A stretch of DNA of 64,000 nt, taken from contig CAJUUM010000032.1 in assembly GCA_910589415.1 (NCBI GenBank), forward strand, positions 434,001-498,000. Direction: 5' to 3'. Shown piece by piece: positions 63,937-64,000 of this stretch (position 1 is the stretch's first letter; every line of letters begins with the position of its first letter). This DNA is from Malachius bipustulatus (lineage: Eukaryota > Arthropoda > Insecta > Coleoptera > Melyridae). The translations under genes were made by a program, and so were the position numbers. The notes below the pieces were generated by a model. The model made no database searches. It saw nothing but the letters and a program-made list of their open reading frames with translations, and had not been told where the DNA came from.

Positions 63937-64000
63937 TAGTGCGCTGTCAAATGCGTCATCTGCAAACCGGTGACGCGCATGAACGGACTGACGGGATTCC

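Larger units (their letters stand above)
36032..64000 (+). repeat. 28S rDNA-derived satellite array 3
   Basis: Same 151/100-bp satellite, continuing past the right edge. I count 33 short units and estimate about 163 long ones. Short units are denser from 42.9 kb on, where several occur close together (42950, 43352, 43603, 44005; 52250, 52501; 62057, 62308, 62710). The first part (to about 43410) copies 18591-25966. The part from 42.1 to 50.2 kb is copied again at 52.8-60.9 kb, and a further partial copy (47128-48030 region) recurs at 62516-63420. No inverted units, no inserted unique DNA and no mobile element seen. Confidence 0.95.

Noticed and set aside
1..64000. An R2 or other non-LTR element inserted at the 28S-like sites
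   Set aside because: No endonuclease/RT frame other than the gypsy-type Pol is present, and no insertion lies at any TTAA junction apart from the two copies of the LTR element about 10 bp away.

Overview
The window is eukaryotic heterochromatin-like DNA, most probably from an insect. About 53.5 kb is one satellite family in tandem, all units head to tail on the plus strand. The other 10.5 kb is two copies of one Ty3/gypsy-type LTR retrotransposon. I found no host single-copy gene, bacterial gene, tRNA, CRISPR array or complete rRNA gene. The insect assignment is an inference from the retrotransposon type (Pol of the K02A2.6-like/Mag-like kind, tRNA-Ser primer site) and from how common 28S-targeted elements are in arthropods.

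The satellite has a 151-bp main unit and a 100-bp short unit. By length and visible short-unit junctions I estimate about 317 long and 56 short units. Compared with the remembered universal 28S rRNA sequence, the unit is a diverged copy of the 28S segment around the R2 retrotransposon target: AACGGCGGGAGTAACTATGA, then CTCTCTTAA, CAAATGC, GTGACGCGCATGAA and GATTCCCACTGTCCCTACC occur in 28S order. Similarity is broken exactly at the R2 cleavage junction, where the GGTAGC of 28S is replaced by TAGTGTGCTGT in essentially every unit. The short units join this segment to a second 28S piece (AACGGGCTTGG) that lies further downstream in 28S.

Layout: satellite array 1 (1-13323); LTR element copy 1 (13324-18590, with one gag-pol frame of 1509 aa); array 2 (18591-30765); element copy 2 (30766-36031, with gag and pol in different frames joined by a canonical -1 slippery heptamer); array 3 (36032-64000). 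Both elements have the same 5-bp target duplication, the same satellite flanks and the same 1-bp LTR difference. They therefore descend from one insertion that was copied in a tandem duplication of about 17.44 kb (8525-25966 and 25967-43410). Array 3 holds a second large duplication (42.1-50.2 kb repeated at 52.8-60.9 kb, offset 10711 bp). Array 1 holds a 4175-bp-offset higher-order repeat, a third copy of which was the target of the LTR insertion.

The only translated products I support are the retrotransposon Gag and Pol: SAP-like N-terminus, capsid region, two zinc knuckles, protease, reverse transcriptase, RNase H and a D54-D-35-E integrase. The regular 65-92 aa open frames throughout the satellite come from a 151-bp period (151 mod 3 = 1) and are not called as genes. 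The points most worth a second look are the 28S/R2-site origin of the satellite, the T6/T7 difference that swaps gag-pol frameshifting for a direct fusion, and the dense patch of substitutions around that site, which suggests gene conversion.
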